DNA of 64,000 bases from Nannochloropsis oceanica. Lineage: Eukaryota; Sar; Eustigmatophyceae; Eustigmatales; Monodopsidaceae. How positions within the stretch are numbered: the first letter of the stretch is position 1; each line of letters begins with the position of its first letter. The stretch lies in assembly GCA_004519485.1 (NCBI GenBank), contig CP038113.1, positions 268,501 through 332,500 of the forward strand, in the 5' to 3' direction. The translations under genes and the position numbers were made by a program. The notes beneath the pieces are model-generated. The model saw only the letters and a list, made by a program, of their open reading frames with translations, did not search any database and was not told where the DNA came from. Shown piece after piece: positions 31,849 through 43,773 of this stretch.

Positions 31849-33392
31849 ATGCGAGCGCTCCGGCCAAGCGGCTGCACCTTGGTCGAGTGCGGCAGCAGCA
31901 CCACCCTCATCGTACAGCGGGTCGGCAGAGGAGTCCTGCCTGCGTCGGCGGCAGCGTCATCATCCTCATCATCATTACCATCCTCATCATCATCGAAGGT
32001 AAGTTTATCAAAATGCCAACCCCATCTTCGTGTTCTCTATTTGCCTGTGCGTCCAGGTGTCATGAAGGACCCTATTGTTTGTACGATGTATTGCTACCGT
32101 TCGTGTATTCAAGAGGTATTGCCTAGATAATGGATTTTCACAGCCCTCTCCTACCTACAATTGAGTTTTGGGGGAACCTAGGAATGAATTCCAGAGCCCT
32201 TTTGCACACGAGTTCCCAGTCATTCACTCCATCCTGCCATGTGGTCTTACGTGTTTGTTTGTCTGTTTCTTTGCTTGTTGGTGTTACACCGGGAAGCAAA
32301 CCCTCGTACCAAGTCCCTGTCCTTGCGCCTGTCTTGTCCTCCTGTCTCACCACCCACCACCCCACCTGGTATCAAACACACACACAGCCACGACCCTACC
32401 CTACTTTCAACCTTCGCTCCCTCGCAACTATGCCCCCCTATGTCAAGAAGTTCCAAACCGCCAAAACAGCCTACGCCTCCGAAGTAGCCGCGGTCCGGAA
32501 AGAGTACATTGCGCAAGTTCAAGAACGCAAGGAAGCCGAACAAGCCAAGCAACTCGCCGAAACCGCCCGCATCAAAGAAGCCAAGCGTCAACGCCTCCTC
32601 GTTAAGGCTGCCCAGCGTAAGAAGAATATGGCCATCTTTCTCCAGGCCCAAAAGGAGCAACGAGAGCGATTTGAACGCTATCTCGCCGCAATGCAGGAGG
32701 TCCGCGAAGCCTACACTTCTGAAGTCCGAGCCAAGCAAGCCAATCTCCTCAAAGCCCTAACCGCAGAGTCCTCCCTTTGGATCACGCCCGAAAACGTTGA
32801 CGAGAAAATCACCGATGATCTTTTTGCTGTCGCGGGACGCACCACATTCACCCCAACCCAACGCAGTCGTGACTGGCAATTTATGGCCTTGCCCCGCGTG
32901 CCCGATTTCTCGGCTTACTCGGAAGAGGACCTGTTTGATGAGAAGGAAGATAAACATTTTCTGACAGATAAGAGCCCCTGGCGCGCGGAGGAAGGCTCAT
33001 CGATTGTCATTCCGGAAGGGCATCATTTCTATACTCCTGGACCTGCGGAAAACTTGCCGCGGAAGTTGTCGTCGTCTTCGGATAGTGTTGATGAGGAGGG
33101 AGTACAGGGGGAAGAGGACAATATTTTATACTTTGAAGATGCGGCATACCGACCTAGTTTCTTGGCGGCATTGTACCAAGGCGCTTATGAGGACTTTCAA
33201 CCGTCGCAGGTACCGGACGGGGAGGTTGAGCACATTCGGGAGTTGGCGGAGAGGTACGAGGAGCAGTTGCAGACTATTTTGAAGCAGTCTCGGGGACGGG
33301 AGGGAAAGATGACGGGGGCGGGAGGGGCGAGTAAGAAGGCGGCGTTTGACCCCAAGGCATTTTCGATAGAGCAGAAGGACGGGACTAACTAG
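31849..33392 (+). CDS. Probable mitochondrial ribosomal protein, mS26-like
   Basis: Two exons, 31849-31998 and 32388-33392, join in phase and give 384 residues. Exon 1 ends at a strong GTAAGTT donor and encodes a Ser/Arg-rich, acid-poor leader suited to mitochondrial import (MRALRPSG, VQRVGRG, then poly-Ser). Exon 2 begins PRPYPTFNLRSLAT and MPPYVKKFQ. A long Lys/Arg/Glu/Ala helix follows (about residues 70-165). It ends in SSLWITPENVDEKITDDLF, which resembles the 'ITPENL--RI' element at the end of the helical part of mS26. The C-terminal half is acidic and unassigned. An alternative without splicing starts at 32430 and lacks the leader. The family call is tentative; the gene itself is likely. 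Confidence 0.6.
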
Positions 33393-33743
33393 TGGGCATA
33401 TGGGCCAAAAGAAGAGTTCAAAGGCAGTAGATAGAGTAGTGTGAGTGTGTTTCGGTGCGTAGTAGGGAATTGAGAAAAAAGAATTAAGAATTAAGAATTA
33501 AGAAGAAGAAGAAAGCGGTTAAAGAAGAAAAAGCAGAAATTGCGCCGGTGATTTTGCGACATGGGAGTCTAGAGGAGGTTGTGCTTTTGTTGTTGCCATC
33601 ATCACTTACACTAAGCATCCCACCATCACGTACATTCAGGAAAAACCAATGACGATAAGGATGAGGCTCTATACCGTCACATCGGGTTGATTTGGGCCTA
33701 CAAACGAGCCGAGCAGTTTCCCATTTCCTTCTACACCGTTTTC
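33393..33743. other. Intergenic region between mS26-like and RECQ1-like genes
   Basis: One of only three same-strand gaps. It contains AAGAATT/AAG repeats at 33478-33512. A frame in phase with the helicase is open back to about 33600 but has no usable upstream ATG. Confidence 0.4.
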
Positions 33744-36367
33744 ATGGTTTCCACGAACGCCGCCTCCAAGCGCGCGGCCGCCGACGAGTTGCGTTTGGTG
33801 GAAAGCAAGCTGAGCGAGGTGGAGCGGCAACTTCGTGCGTTGAAGGACGAGCGATCCACGCTGCTTTCGCGGAAGGTAGTATTGAAAGAGACTGTGGAAG
33901 CACAGGACGTGGCGGCGGACGTGGACTGGTCCAGCGACTCCTTTCCCTGGTCGGGCGAAGCCGAGCGGATCAAGAAGGAAGTGTTTGGGATAGCTGCCCC
34001 ATGGCGACCGGATCAGAAGGAGATTATCAATGCGACTCTATCGGAGATGGACACCTTTGTCGTGATGCGGACAGGAGGAGGGAAGAGCCTTTGCTTTCAG
34101 TTGCCTGCTCTATTGCCAGACAAAGGCCTGAGCCTCGTCATATCTCCTCTGATCTCCCTCATTTCCGACCAATGCTACCAATTGGAATCCATCGCTCCTG
34201 GCAAAGGTGTGATGCTGGCAGGTGCCATGTCACGGGAGGAATCAAATGACGTGTTGCGCCGGATGAAGGACCCTCGAAGCCCGCTGCGGCTCGTCTACGT
34301 GACGCCTGAAAAAGTGTTGACCAGCAAGCTCCTCATGTCCACTTTGGAGAAATTGAATGAAGCGCAGCGCCTTGACCGTTTCGTAGTCGATGAAGCCCAT
34401 TGCTGCTCTTCCATGGGCAATGACTTCCGCCCCGAATACCAAAAACTTTCCATCCTACGCAAGCTTTTCCCCCACGTCCCCATTCTTGCCGTTACGGCCA
34501 CCGCCACTCCTCAAGTCCTCCGAGACGTTACCGATATCCTTCAAATGTCCAAGGTGGAATTTTTTAAATCCCCATTTAACCGCCCCAACCTCTTCTATCG
34601 GGTGCAACCCAAACCTGCCGGCATGGACGAGGCTGTTGCCGCCGTGTGGTCTTTCCTGCGGGCGCAACACCCCCGGCAGAGTGGAATCGTTTACTGCTTG
34701 TCCCAGAAGGAGTGTGAGACAGTGGCAGCCAAACTCGCCTTGCTGGGAATCGCCACAGGCGTCTACCATGCCGGGTTGGACGCTGAGTTAAAGGATCGGG
34801 TGCTAAGAAGATGGACTGCGGATAAGCTGCAGGTGGTGGTGGCTACGATTGCGTTTGGCATGGGGTGAGTGCTGGGAAGGAGGAGAGTGAGGGAGGAAGG
34901 GTGGGAGGAAGTGAGAGAGGGCCGGGTGAGGACAGTCGTCGCATGGGTATGTGTTGATGAGGCTCCTACTCACTCACCTTTCCCCCCCCCATTCCTTCCT
35001 CCTTCCCCTCCTCACCCTCGCCCAGCATCAACAAACCCGATGTCCGCTTCGTCATCCACTTCTCCATCCCCAAATCCATTGAGAACTACCTCCAAGAATC
35101 AGGCCGAGCAGGCCGTGACGGTCAGATCAGTACTTGCCTCCTCCTCTATCGTGCTTCGGATGTAGTCCGTCAAGCGTCGCTGGTGATCCACGAGAGGGTG
35201 GGCCTGCAGAAACTCCGTACGGTGGTGGAATACGCCCAGCTCTCCGGACGCGTATGCCGTCGAATTCCGATCTCTAGGGCCCTGGGAGAAGGCGGGCTGG
35301 TCCCGCAAGAGGCGTGTCAAGGCCACTGTGACGTGTGCAGTGGAGAGGTGAGGAAGAAGACGGCGAATGTGACCAGGGCGACGGTAGGGTTGATTAAGTT
35401 GCTGAGGGGACTGGCGGCGAAGGAGAAGAGGTGCACGCACCGACAACTAGCGGACTTGTGGTTGAAAGAGGCGAGAAAGGAAAGAAGGGCTGCCGTGACC
35501 TACAAAAAGGAAAGAAAGAAGGCGACGGGTGGGGAGGAAGAACAGGATGAAGATGAGGAGGGAGGGGAGGACGAGGAGGAGGACGACGAGAAAGGGAGAG
35601 AGATGGTCTTGCAGGACAAGGAGACCGTGGAGTTGTTGTTGAACCAGCTGGTGGTCGAATCTATCTTGGGGGAGGACTACCATGCGACGGCCTACTCGAT
35701 TAATGCTTATGTGGTGGTGGGATATCGGGCGGCAGTGGTCGAGAGGGGGGAGATACAGGTTTGGATGGAGGTGGAGATATCGTCCTCGTCCTCCTCCTCG
35801 ACCTCGTCATCGATGGCGTCTGCGGCGGGGGCGTGGAAGGATGGAAGGGATGGAGGGAGAGGAGGAGGGAAAAGAGGAGGAGGGAAAGGAGGAGAGGGAA
35901 GGGAGGCCAAGAAGCGGAAGACAGAGCTCGGGGCTGCTGCTTCGACTGCTGCTGTTTCTGTTGCTGCGGCTGCCGTCTGGGCCAATAAGGTGGAGGAGGT
36001 AGTAGAGATCTCATCCGACTCCGAAGAAGAGAAGGTGGACCGAAAGCAAGAAAAAGAGAGTAGGGAAGGTCAGGAGGACATGGAGGTGGAAGACGGGGAG
36101 GAACCGGGGAGGGTGGGTGTCCATCAGGATGGAGAGGAGGAAGAGGGTAAGGACGTGGAGATTTTTGACAAGGGCAAGGGAAAGAAAAGTAGAACGATAA
36201 CCGAGGGTGCCGAAGGCGAAGTGCTTCAAAATGGGAAGGAGAAAGAAATGATGATGAAGAAAAAGAAAAAGCTGTGGAAGAGATTGCAGAAGAAGGAGAC
36301 AAGTAAAGAGGAGGAGGAGGAGGAGAAAGAGGAGAGTGCTGGTGAGGAGTTCGACTTCTTTTCGTGA
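33744..36367 (+). CDS. RECQL: RECQ1-like DNA helicase
   Basis: Two exons, 33744-34864 and 35026-36367, joined through a split Gly codon, encode 820 residues. An N-terminal coiled coil (residues 8-55) precedes the helicase: WRPDQKEIINATL, Walker A MRTGGGKSLCFQLP near 110, VISPLISLISDQ, DEAH box near 214, AVTATATP, GIVYCLSQKECE, FGMGINKPDVRFVIHF and QESGRAGRDG. A zinc-binding segment (CQGHCDVCSGEVRKK) and an RQC winged helix (LLLNQLVVESILGEDYH...) follow. This arrangement matches human RECQ1. The usual aromatic-rich loop SQWGHDFRPDY reads SSMGNDFRPEY here, losing the Trp that couples DNA binding to ATP hydrolysis. A long acidic insert splits the zinc/RQC region, and the C-terminus is Lys/Glu-rich. 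Confidence 0.92.
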
Positions 36368-36836
36368 TATACAGAGAAGGAGGGGATTTGGAACCCCCAA
36401 CCAGAGTGATAGTAGAAACAGCAAAAGAATCGAATGCGCGACAAAAAGTGCATGCGAGAGAGATCCACTGTACCAAAGAGAAAGTTGTAAAGAAAAATCT
36501 ATAGAGCGGCCCTGTCGGACGGACAAGTCTGTGGGCAGTATCGTAAGTTTATCACCACCACATATACCCATGCCTGTGTCGCATTAACGTTCAACGGGGA
36601 AACGTCTTGTCTCATTCCTATTCATTCATTCGCGGTTTTCTTAATGCGGCCTCTTTCTCTCGAACCCTGAAGTCGCTCTCTTTCGGGTTTCCATTCTAAT
36701 CCACCTAACTACACATATGCCCCCTTGGTAGCTCCTTCCCTTTATTCAGTATATTACATGGTGTCACACTGCTGTGCATAGCAAGGAGGCAGACGACTCA
36801 GTGCGCTACTGAATGCAGCAACCGACCTCACATTCT
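36368..36836. other. Convergent intergenic region, RECQ1-like / arginase
   Basis: About 470 bases of shared 3' sequence. No gene is seen. Confidence 0.4.
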
Positions 36837-37898
36837 TTAAATAATGCTATTCCCCAATGCTGACGAAATCAAACCCACCGCCATATCCACAGTCCTTTCA
36901 TCCCCCCCCGCCATCGTCAAAGACGGATTCACCTCCACCAGATCCATCGATGCTAGACATCCCGAATGCGCCACCTCCTCACAAATATAATAAGCCTCCC
37001 GATAACTTAGCCCGCCCGCCACGCGCGTCCCTGTCGAAGGAGCATAAAGAGGGTCCACCGCATCAATATCAAAACTCAAGTGCAACGGCCGCTCGCTTCG
37101 ATCCAGGAGATGATCGAGCACCATCTCCATGACCTTGCCGATTCCATGCTTGTCCACCTCATGCATGCTATAAGCTTTTATCCCCAGGCTACGAATGAAT
37201 GCTTTCTCGCCTGCGTCCACATCACGCAGCCCCACGTAGGCCAAACGCGTCGGTAGCAACCTAGGCACATTTTCCTCGTTCAACCAATGAAACCCTTGCA
37301 TCGCGCGAGCCTTGTCCAAATCCATCAAAAAGCTGAGCACCATTCCATGCAAGTGACCAGTCTCTGAAATCTGTGGACTATTTATGTCCGCGTGCGCATC
37401 TACCCAAATAACAGCCGTCTCGGGCCGAGCCTTGAGCGCCCCCGCTACTGAGCCGACACCAATGCTGTGGTCTCCACCGAGAGCAAGGACCAGTTTGCCT
37501 TGATCTGCGTTAGCATGAGCAGCCTCGTACAAAATATGATTGGCATGTCCAACTAACTCTGCCCGCTTCTGAGAGCCATGCGCCGCGTCTGCCAATTCAC
37601 CTTGCAATCCGCTCCGTCGTTCAAAGTCCAAATCGCCCAGATCCTCCACGACCCACGCATCTTGCTGCAGCCGTCGCACCAAGCCACGGTTACGAATGAA
37701 GGTGGGGCCGCGGTCGACGCCCAGCAAGGGCTGCCCGTCCGCGAGGGGTGCTCCTATCACAGCCACTTCTCGGGGTTCCGTCACATAGTGCGAAAATGTT
37801 GTGGGGGGCAAGGGGCGGGGGCCGCTTACCATGGCAAGGCCTCGCGTGCAACGGCTGACGGCAGCAGTGGCGGTGGCCAAGCTCCTCGCGGACCGCAT
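36837..37898 (-). CDS. Arginase
   Basis: Single-exon protein of 353 residues from the ATG at 37898. The leader MRSARSLATATAAVSRCTRG is Arg/Ser/Ala-rich without acids, a good mitochondrial presequence. The ureohydrolase metal-binding signatures are complete: LALGGDHSIGVGS, VIWVDAHADIN, GHLHGMVLSF and LSFDIDAVDPLYAPSTGT. The last segment, with GGLSYREAYYICEEV and SMDLVEVNPSL, is arginase-type rather than agmatinase-type. The enzyme hydrolyses arginine to ornithine and urea with a two-manganese centre. In stramenopiles it completes a mitochondrial urea cycle. It is divergent to the RECQL4-like gene. Confidence 0.95.
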   Translation of the reverse strand: MRSARSLATATAAVSRCTRGLAMVSGPRPLPPTTFSHYVTEPREVAVIGAPLADGQPLLGVDRGPTFIRNRGLVRRLQQDAWVVEDLGDLDFERRSGLQGELADAAHGSQKRAELVGHANHILYEAAHANADQGKLVLALGGDHSIGVGSVAGALKARPETAVIWVDAHADINSPQISETGHLHGMVLSFLMDLDKARAMQGFHWLNEENVPRLLPTRLAYVGLRDVDAGEKAFIRSLGIKAYSMHEVDKHGIGKVMEMVLDHLLDRSERPLHLSFDIDAVDPLYAPSTGTRVAGGLSYREAYYICEEVAHSGCLASMDLVEVNPSLTMAGGDERTVDMAVGLISSALGNSII

Positions 37899-38355
37899 TT
37901 GTTTTCCTTTGTTTGTCTTGGCTAGGCCGTGCTTGACCTCCTCCCCTGTCACACGGTGCTATCTGTATATATACTTTGCTTCTTAGCTCGCGTCGCTTGC
38001 TTGCTCCTGTTTCTGTTGCCTGAACCTTTCTTGTTGTGCCTTGGATACATGAATGCGGTGAGCTTGTTGCGCGAAGAAGAATGTGGACCAATCATCCATT
38101 TTTGGAGGAGGGTTGGGGGGGTTGATGCCCTCAGTTGGTTCAGGAGAACAGTTGCCGCGCTGGCCCCTCGCCCGCAATCGCCTATTCTCATGTTCCGTGG
38201 ACCCCGCCTCAGCCCAACCATCCTCCAAACTCACCTAACTAGCCCTTCGGAAAGACAGGCCGCATCCTAGGGAATGTCTGTGACACTGGAGTCCTAGCGT
38301 TGCAAACTGTGCAGCCCTCCGACCTCCACCTTGCCCTCTCTTGCCCTCCTCAGCC
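37899..38355. promoter_or_regulatory. Divergent intergenic region, arginase / RECQL4-like
   Basis: About 457 bases between divergent starts, with a TATATATA element at 37966-37973 that is 68 bases upstream of the arginase ATG. Confidence 0.4.
37966..37973 (-). promoter_or_regulatory. Possible TATA box of the arginase gene
   Basis: TATATATA sits 68 bases before the ATG. The motif is palindromic, so strand is assigned by position only. Confidence 0.3.
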
Positions 38356-39187
38356 ATGAAGACTCGGGCTGAAGAGTTGACCCAGCGAGACGTGGAGCGC
38401 ATTCGAGAGGAGCTGCTCAAGTTTGAAAAGGAATTCGTGGTGCGAAATGCTCGGAAGCCCCACAAAAAAGACCTCATGGCTCTGGACGAGGACGGTGATG
38501 CCCAGCGCTCGAGTCGCATCTACGAGTACTATATTCTGTACGCTCAGTGGAAGAAACTTCAGCAACAGCCACCGCAAGCAGCAAAGGAAACTAAGACAAC
38601 AACAACGAGAAAAGATGCCAACATCTCCCAAATTAAATCTACTGCATCTGGGGCGGCGGCAGGGGCGCTTCGTGCGGTGGCACTGGCACCCAAGTATCAC
38701 CATGCAGGCCCACAACGAAAGTTGACGGTCCGGCAACGGTGGGAGCAATCGAGGTTGCAAGAAGCAGCGGAGCACGAGCGTAAAACCAACAGGCAAATGG
38801 CCACTTTTCCGTCTGTTTCTTCGGCGCTGTCCTCCTCGTTGCGGGCATCATCATCAAGCGGCATCGCTGCTGCTTCCGTTATCTTGTGCTCGCCCGACCG
38901 AGTTACCGCCCCACCCGGAATCCGGCACATACCAGCAGAAGAACCATCAACAGATGCAGTCACAGCAATGCATGCGCGAGGGTTGAGCCATGCGCTCGGA
39001 AGAGGGGGAGGGGTCAGCCTCGCGGCGGCTATGCGGGAACTCAAGAAGAGCTCCGCTTACACTACTTCCTCCTCCCTCGACACCAAGAAGCGGGCACCCG
39101 GCGTTAGTAGGTTGGCAGCACCTTCCACGACCAAGCCTGGCGTGGGGGTGAATGGTGGTGAAGGACGCGTTAAAGGAGGCAGTAGCG

Positions 39188-39220
<33 letters not shown>

Positions 39221-42200
39221 GCTATGTCTTGACAATGGGAAACACCACTCTACTTTCAGCCAAGGCGGGTATCCCAGCTCCTCCTCCTGCTGCCTCGTCC
39301 TCCCTTGTGTCCTTTAAGTTCCGACGGCCCCCATTAGCTGTCACTACCACTCGGGTCACCAACGTGGCGGCATCGACAGCGGTGGGTGCTATTCCACCTG
39401 CTCCCACCAGCAACGTCGTCCTAGGAAGTAAACGATGGACCGAAGAAGCAGAGGCGGCTGACGGTATCCGCACCTCCACCACCGTAAGGAGCAGCAGCAA
39501 CAACAATAGCAATAGCAACAGCATTAGCAACAACCACAGCAGCAATAACCGTAGCAGTAGCAGCAACACCAGCATTACCAGTAAGAATGGAAGAATGCTT
39601 CCGACTGCTGATGTGAAAGCTCTTACCTCCTTGGGCGCCAAGACCAATCGAGGTTTCCTGTCACGCGGCGCGGCGTGGAGGGATCGTGTAGCAAGTCTGA
39701 CGGAGGCGGAGATGGAGGAAGGGAAGGAAAAGCATTTGGGAAGTATGCGTCTTTCTTTGCTTGAGGTGAAGAGCGAGGGAGAGGAGGAAGAGGAAAAAGA
39801 AGAGGAGGAGGAGAAGATTAGGTTCGCCAAGGCAGCAGAGGCGATGGAGATCCATGAGGATGAGGAAGATGAGGGCGTGAACGAGGATGATGCTTTTAGA
39901 ATCATGTCTGATTTAGATGAGGCTGGATCTAAGGCTTCAGTAGGAAATGAAGTCGACCACAACAACAAAATGATTGTCAAGGCTACTTGCAGCAGCAAAA
40001 CGACAGCAGTAACAGCAGCAGCAGCAGCAAGTATTCTTCCACCATCCACCACGATGACAAAGAAGCCAGCTGTGGCAGCAGCCTCAGTAGCTGTAGCGCT
40101 TAAGAAAGATTCAATCACAGTAGTGCCAGTCGAAGTGACAGTAGCCCTTCCCCTCCCCAAACTCAAACCAGGCGAGGTGAGCGACAATTTTATCGCCCTT
40201 AACCTCAAGCGAAAAGGGACGGCCAAAAACCGCAAGGTCAAATCTGTGAAGTCCCTCGCTCGTCGACAGGCATGGATCGAACAACGCCAGGAGTGTGATT
40301 CTAACAAGGGCAGCGGAACAAATGGTGGGAAGCGCGGGGGGAACCGAATGTCTCGCCCCGGGCGAGCGGTGGATCCACTTGATGTGTGTTTGGACGTCCT
40401 AGAAGGTTTTTTGAAGGTCGGGGAAAAGGACGAAGTGAAGGAAAGTATGATGGCACGGGCGTTGGAAGAAGTGTCGCAGCTTCGTAGCAAAGACATAAGG
40501 GAGGTGCGTGATCCGGTTTTGAAGGCCTTGGCACCTAAGTGTGCGCATCATCATCAACCGTCTCGCTTGTTGAGAGTGAAGAAGTCAGGACCGAACAAGG
40601 GGAGGAGGTTTTACACGTGCAGTTTTCCGAGGGGGGAGGAGTGTGGGTTCTTCATGTGGGTGGAGGATAACCCTGTCTTAGTCGCTGCGGAGATTGGGCC
40701 TCCTTCTGTTATGTCTTTGCCTTCTCTTGGGAAAGAGGAAGACGCAGAGTGGACGGAGCGGCAGATGGAAGGGTGGAAGGCCAGGTTTAACAAGATGACA
40801 ATTCCGGAGTTGAAGGACCAGGCGAAGCGACGGGGACTGGCGCTGAGTGGGACGAAGAAGGTACTCGTAGCTCGATTGATGGACGGGTTGGAAGAGGCGG
40901 TGGTCGCACCGGGAGCTACTGAGATAAAGAAGGAACAGGAAGAAGAGGAGGAGAAGGAGAAGGAGGATGTGGAGGAGGGAAGCGAAGAGGGCGACGACGA
41001 GGCCTCGGAATGTAATTCGGATGATGAGGATTATGAGCTTGACATCATTGAGGCGGCCCTGGAGGGGCGTCCGGAGGAGGTGGAAGAAGACAGTGGTGAC
41101 GACGAGGGTCAGAAGGACGAAGGTGAGGAGGACGAGGAGGACGAAGACGAGGCCGAGGACGAGGATGGAATTGCCGGTGAAGCTGTCGCTGCCGTTCAGC
41201 CTGAAAGGAAGCGTCGTATCCAGTCGGACAACTCCTCGAACGAAGTTGAAGAAAAGGAAGCCATGGACGAAGGGGAGACGGGTACCAGCGACAGCGACAG
41301 CGATGATGAGGAGGAGAAAGCGCCTGCTAAGAAGAAGAGCCGCAAGGCGCCATCAAAAGCAAAATCACCACCGACCAAATCAAAACCCGGCAGCAAGCTA
41401 GAGAAGGCTGATTCTTATCCACCTGTCATGCGTGGACTTGCACCCCTTCCCGCGCCTGTTTTAGGGTCAGGAGAGATGTTCACAGAGGAGATGGCACGCG
41501 AGACACTGCAAGGCATATTTGGTTATCAGGATTTCAGACCTGGACAGTTCTGGGCAATCCAACGGGCGTTGGCAGGGGAAAATTCCTTGCTCATGCTCCC
41601 GACGGGTGCAGGGAAGAGTCTGTGTTATCAAATGGCAGCTGCGTGTGCACCTGTGGGATCGCTGGTTATGGTGGTCTCGCCACTCATCTCTTTGATGATC
41701 GACCAGTTGGCACGTCTCCCTCCCCAGGTGCCTGGGGCTTGTTTAGCGGGAAATTTGAGCATGCGGGAGCTAGCGAGAATAATTCGGGATTTACGAAGTG
41801 GCCGGTTGAGAGTTTTATTTGTCTCGCCCGAAAAACTCTGTAGCCCCTCGTTTGGACGACTGGTAGGGGAGGATGTGGCGGGGAGAGGGGGCGCTGCGTT
41901 TCCGCCCGTATCCCTGGTGTGCATTGACGAAGCACACTGTATCTCCCAATGGTCCCACAATTTCCGCCCAGCCTTCCTACGCCTAGGCCGCAACATCGAG
42001 AACTTGCTCAAGCCCCGCGCACTCCTTGCAATGACTGCCACTGCCGACGCAGACGTTATTGGTGATATTTGCGCACGGCTCCGCATCTCCCCGACAGAAG
42101 GAGTGCTCTTGCAGCCTTGGCGTCGTCACAACCTTCGTTTGCGTGTAGAGCTCCTGGACGGAGACGCTCAGCTTAAGCGCCAACGTATCCTGGATCTGCT

Positions 42201-43773
42201 CTCCCGCCCACCCTACGATCGTGGCTCAGTCATTGTTTACGTTCGGCAGCAGCGGGACGCCGATGTGTTAAAAGAATTTCTCGTTTCGCAAGGGCAGCCA
42301 GCCATTGCTTACCATGCTGGTATGGATCTGAAGCATCGGGCTTCGGCTCAAAGTGCGTGGATGCGACGGCGGGGCACAAGAGTGAGCGGGCATGCGCGCG
42401 TGTGTGTCGCGACGATTGCTTTTGGATTAGGGGTGGATAAGGGGGATGTGCGAGCAGTGTTACACTACGAAATGCCCAAGAGTATTGAGAATCTGGTGCA
42501 GGAGACGGGCCGCGCTGGTCGGGACGGGAAAGAAGCATGGTGTCCAACGTTGCTTTCTCAGGATGATTTTTGGCGGCAGCATAGCCTGGCTCACTCGGAT
42601 GGGGTTACGGCGTTGCAGCTGCGGGGGCTTTTGGGGATGCTGTCCTCGCTGGCTGCAGCAGCGAAGGCCACGCCAAAGGCTCAGAATCGTGGTGGTGGAA
42701 AAGAGGGAGGGAAGGAAGAATGGGACAAAGAGGGGGTGCAGGTGGCTGTGGATATCAAGAATACCTCAATTGCGCTGGATATTCGGGAGGAAGTGCTCGA
42801 GACTGCTTTGGTTCTGATGGAGCTCCCGCCTTTCTCCATGCTCACCCTCCACGGGACGGTGCAAGATGAATTCCAGGTCGTTTTCCGCAAGCGGCAGGCG
42901 AGTATGCTCCGCAAGAGCGAGGCCGTGATCGACACATTGCTGGACGTGGGAACGCCCTCCGCGGATCTATTCGAGCGGACAAGTGATACATTTGGGGCCA
43001 GCTACGGGTATGGCTCAGCAGCCTGCTCCCTGGTCCGCCTTGCCAGTGCCATGGGGCCCGATTGGAAACCACACGATGTCGTGAAGGAGCTAGCGAGGCT
43101 ACAGGCTATGGGTGAGCTACAATTTACGGCCGCTGCCAAGCCTCATTTCCATTTGACCCTCCTGCCTCCCCCTTCGTCAACCACATCCACATCCACTGAG
43201 GATGAAGCAGCTGCAGAAGCTGCAGCAGTAAGCAGCACACCCCTGTCCCTACATCGAATTGGAGAGGTAGTTGCAGCCTTGGCTGAACGCATGACAGCAA
43301 TTGAAGTGGCCAGCGTTCAAAAAGTCGAGCAAGTCTACAGCGTGCTCCGGGCGGCCGCGGGGGCCCCTGACGAGGAAGGCCAGGAGGCACAAACCCTCGA
43401 GCTGATTGATGCCTACTTCGCCAAGAAAGACTTACCTTTACCCTTAAACCTTCCCATGTCGTTTGCGCCCGCCATCCCATCTCAGGTACAAGTGGTGATG
43501 CGGAGAGACGCCAATATCCTGCTGTTGGATCCCCGCCTCGTCCTGCTGTTGCAGCAGGTGGTGGGCCGCAGTCGTCGTCGAGGCGCACCAACAAATGTGA
43601 ATTTGGAGATGGAGCTAAGGTTGTACAAGGCTAGATTGGTGACGAGGGTTTTTCATGGGATTGGCAGCCCGAGGGTGCCGTTGATGGAGTGGAGGGAAAG
43701 TCCTTTTTGGGGGAAGCATCGTCAGTACAAATTCGAGGATGTGGAAAGTACCCTGAGCGTTGGGGAGGGGTAG
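38356..43773 (+). CDS. RECQL4: RECQL4-like helicase with Sld2-like head, GRF zinc finger and SAP domain
   Basis: Single-exon protein of 1,805 residues. Residues 8-65 (LLKFEKEFVVRNARKPHKKD, then YEYYILYAQWKKL) match the Sld2/DRC1 element that links RECQL4 to replication initiation. A long Ser/Ala/Asn-rich region follows. Near 727-775 there is a GRF-type zinc finger (HHHQPSRLLRVKKSGPNKGR, RFYTCSFPRGEECGFFMWVE), and near 813-850 a SAP motif (MTIPELKDQAKRRGLALSG, KKVLVARL). After an acidic stretch comes RecQ: FRPGQFWAIQRAL, LPTGAGKSLCYQM near 1082, CIDEAHCISQWSHNFRPAF near 1190 and ETGRAGRDGKE near 1385. The SQWSHNFRP loop is RECQL4-type. The C-terminal region after the helicase is RECQL4-like in length and lacks an RQC zinc site. 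The start is the first ATG in frame. Confidence 0.93.

Noticed and set aside
32130-32429. N-terminal extension of the mS26-like protein in the unspliced frame
   Set aside because: It reads through intron-like sequence. The spliced exon from 31849 gives a better leader and matching phase.
33600-33743. Upstream extension of the RECQ1-like protein
   Set aside because: The frame is open and even protein-like (ALYRHIGLIWAYKRAEQF) but has no ATG and no clear donor partner. An unseen first exon stays possible.
35700-36476. A 258-codon open frame antisense to the RECQ1-like gene
   Set aside because: Pro/Ser/Leu composition is the mirror of the acidic, purine-rich coding strand.
39222-40496. A 424-codon open frame antisense to the RECQL4-like gene
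   Set aside because: It mirrors the Ser/Ala-rich coding region and has no recognisable domain. Biased codon use on the real strand explains it.
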